DNA of 64,000 nt from Cylindrospermum sp. NIES-4074 (GTDB taxonomy: Bacteria > Cyanobacteriota > Cyanobacteriia > Cyanobacteriales > Nostocaceae), in assembly GCA_003994795.1 (NCBI GenBank), contig AP018269.1, forward strand, positions 2,359,346-2,423,345, read 5' to 3'. Below the pieces are notes generated by a model. That model did not search any database. It was not told the DNA's origin and was given only the letters and a program-made list of their open reading frames with translations. The first letter of the stretch is position 1. Every line of letters begins with the position of its first letter. Below are positions 63,700-64,000 of the stretch, piece by piece. Position numbers and translations under genes: made by a program.

Positions 63700-64000
63700 T
63701 TGGAACTGCAAGACCTTGATGTTAATTATGGTGGGATTCAAGCACTCAAGCAGGTTAATTTAACAATTCAAAAAGGCGAAGTTGTCACCCTACTTGGTGC
63801 TAATGGTGCTGGTAAAAGTACCACACTCAGGGCTATTTCAAAAATAGTTAATCCTCAGAGCGGTGCAATTCTTTATAATGGACGTAATATTACTCGCCGT
63901 CAAGCCCATGAAGTAGTAGAGATGGGTATTGCTCATTCTCCTGAAGGACGTAGGGTATTAGCAAAGCAAACAGTTTTGGATAACTTATTATTAGGTGCTT
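63700..64000 (+). CDS. Branched-chain amino-acid ABC transporter ATPase (LivF type), 5' part
   Basis: The first about 100 residues: LELQDLDVNYGGIQALKQVNL, Walker A GANGAGKST, IVNPQSG, ITRRQAHEVVEMGIAHSPEGRRVLAKQTVLDNLLLGA. The gene is cut by the window end. The usual family start is MLELQD-like, here TTG at 63700. An ATG at 63661 in the same frame lies inside the dispersed GAACCACAGATGAACACAGAT repeat and would add 13 residues; either start is possible. Confidence 0.9.
   Translation, partial: MELQDLDVNYGGIQALKQVNLTIQKGEVVTLLGANGAGKSTTLRAISKIVNPQSGAILYNGRNITRRQAHEVVEMGIAHSPEGRRVLAKQTVLDNLLLGA

Noticed and set aside
1-64000. tRNA, rRNA, tmRNA or riboswitch
   Set aside because: Looked for cloverleaf, conserved T-loop and rRNA-like blocks by eye; none was convincing. 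A proper covariance-model search was not possible.

Overview
The window looks like chromosome from a filamentous, probably heterocyst-forming cyanobacterium (Nostocales). Evidence: the octamer GCGATCGC (HIP1) is frequent throughout. There are cyanobacterial hallmark genes: a CBS-CP12 fusion, ferredoxin-thioredoxin reductase catalytic subunit, DUF309, and an FAD oxidoreductase of the type usually fused to SelD. Intergenic DNA is full of heptanucleotide tandem repeats and short palindromic repeats typical of Nostoc-like genomes. No rRNA, tRNA or CRISPR array was recognised.

Layout. 1-6 kb: the 3' end of an aldo/keto reductase, a CorC-type membrane protein, and mfd, whose reading frame carries an expanded intergenic repeat. 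6.5-28.7 kb: an exopolysaccharide locus. It holds galE on the minus strand, then a plus-strand series of glycosyltransferases, a Wzc-like tyrosine autokinase, a Wzy/ligase-like membrane protein, a Wzm/Wzt ABC exporter, a methyltransferase and a polysaccharide deacetylase, closed by an FkbM methyltransferase on the minus strand. The locus is bracketed by two near-identical copies of a ~177-bp sequence in inverted orientation. 28.8-36.6 kb: housekeeping and photosynthesis-related genes (CBS-CP12, an lptA-lptB-lptF operon, DUF309, ftrC, DUF58). 36.7-40.3 kb: an AT-rich accessory stretch with two DUF433/DUF5615 toxin-antitoxin-like pairs in opposite orientation around a candidate PD-(D/E)XK protein, plus a Uma2 gene and a fragment of a second Uma2 gene. 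40.6-47.3 kb: typA, a complete IS630-family element, a possible MITE derived from it, a small HTH gene, a kinase remnant, a toxin-first HigBA-like pair, an HD-family (SpoT-like) hydrolase and prs. 47.9-53.5 kb: a Ser/Thr kinase, bioD, an M20 peptidase, a second IS630-family element with an A9 frameshift site, and a small membrane protein. 53.9-59 kb: two pentapeptide-repeat proteins plus a fragment of a third, the FAD oxidoreductase without a SelD half, and a fasciclin-domain protein. 59.4-64 kb: a branched-chain/neutral amino-acid ABC transporter operon cut by the window end.

Working together. The polysaccharide genes provide synthesis (GT4/GT2 enzymes, GalE), chain-length control and polymerisation (Wzc-like, Wzy-like), ABC export with a substrate-recognising domain on Wzt, and modification (deacetylase, methyltransferases). 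No priming transferase, Wzx flippase or Wza porin is present, so the locus must rely on genes elsewhere. A theme running through the window is repeats that become part of genes: an expanded palindrome inside mfd, and stop codons placed inside repeats for corC, galE and the FAD oxidoreductase. No single wholly new system is proven; the strongest leads are the inverted-repeat-bounded polysaccharide locus, the repeat-into-gene events, and the paired DUF433/DUF5615 modules with the orphan nuclease-like protein.
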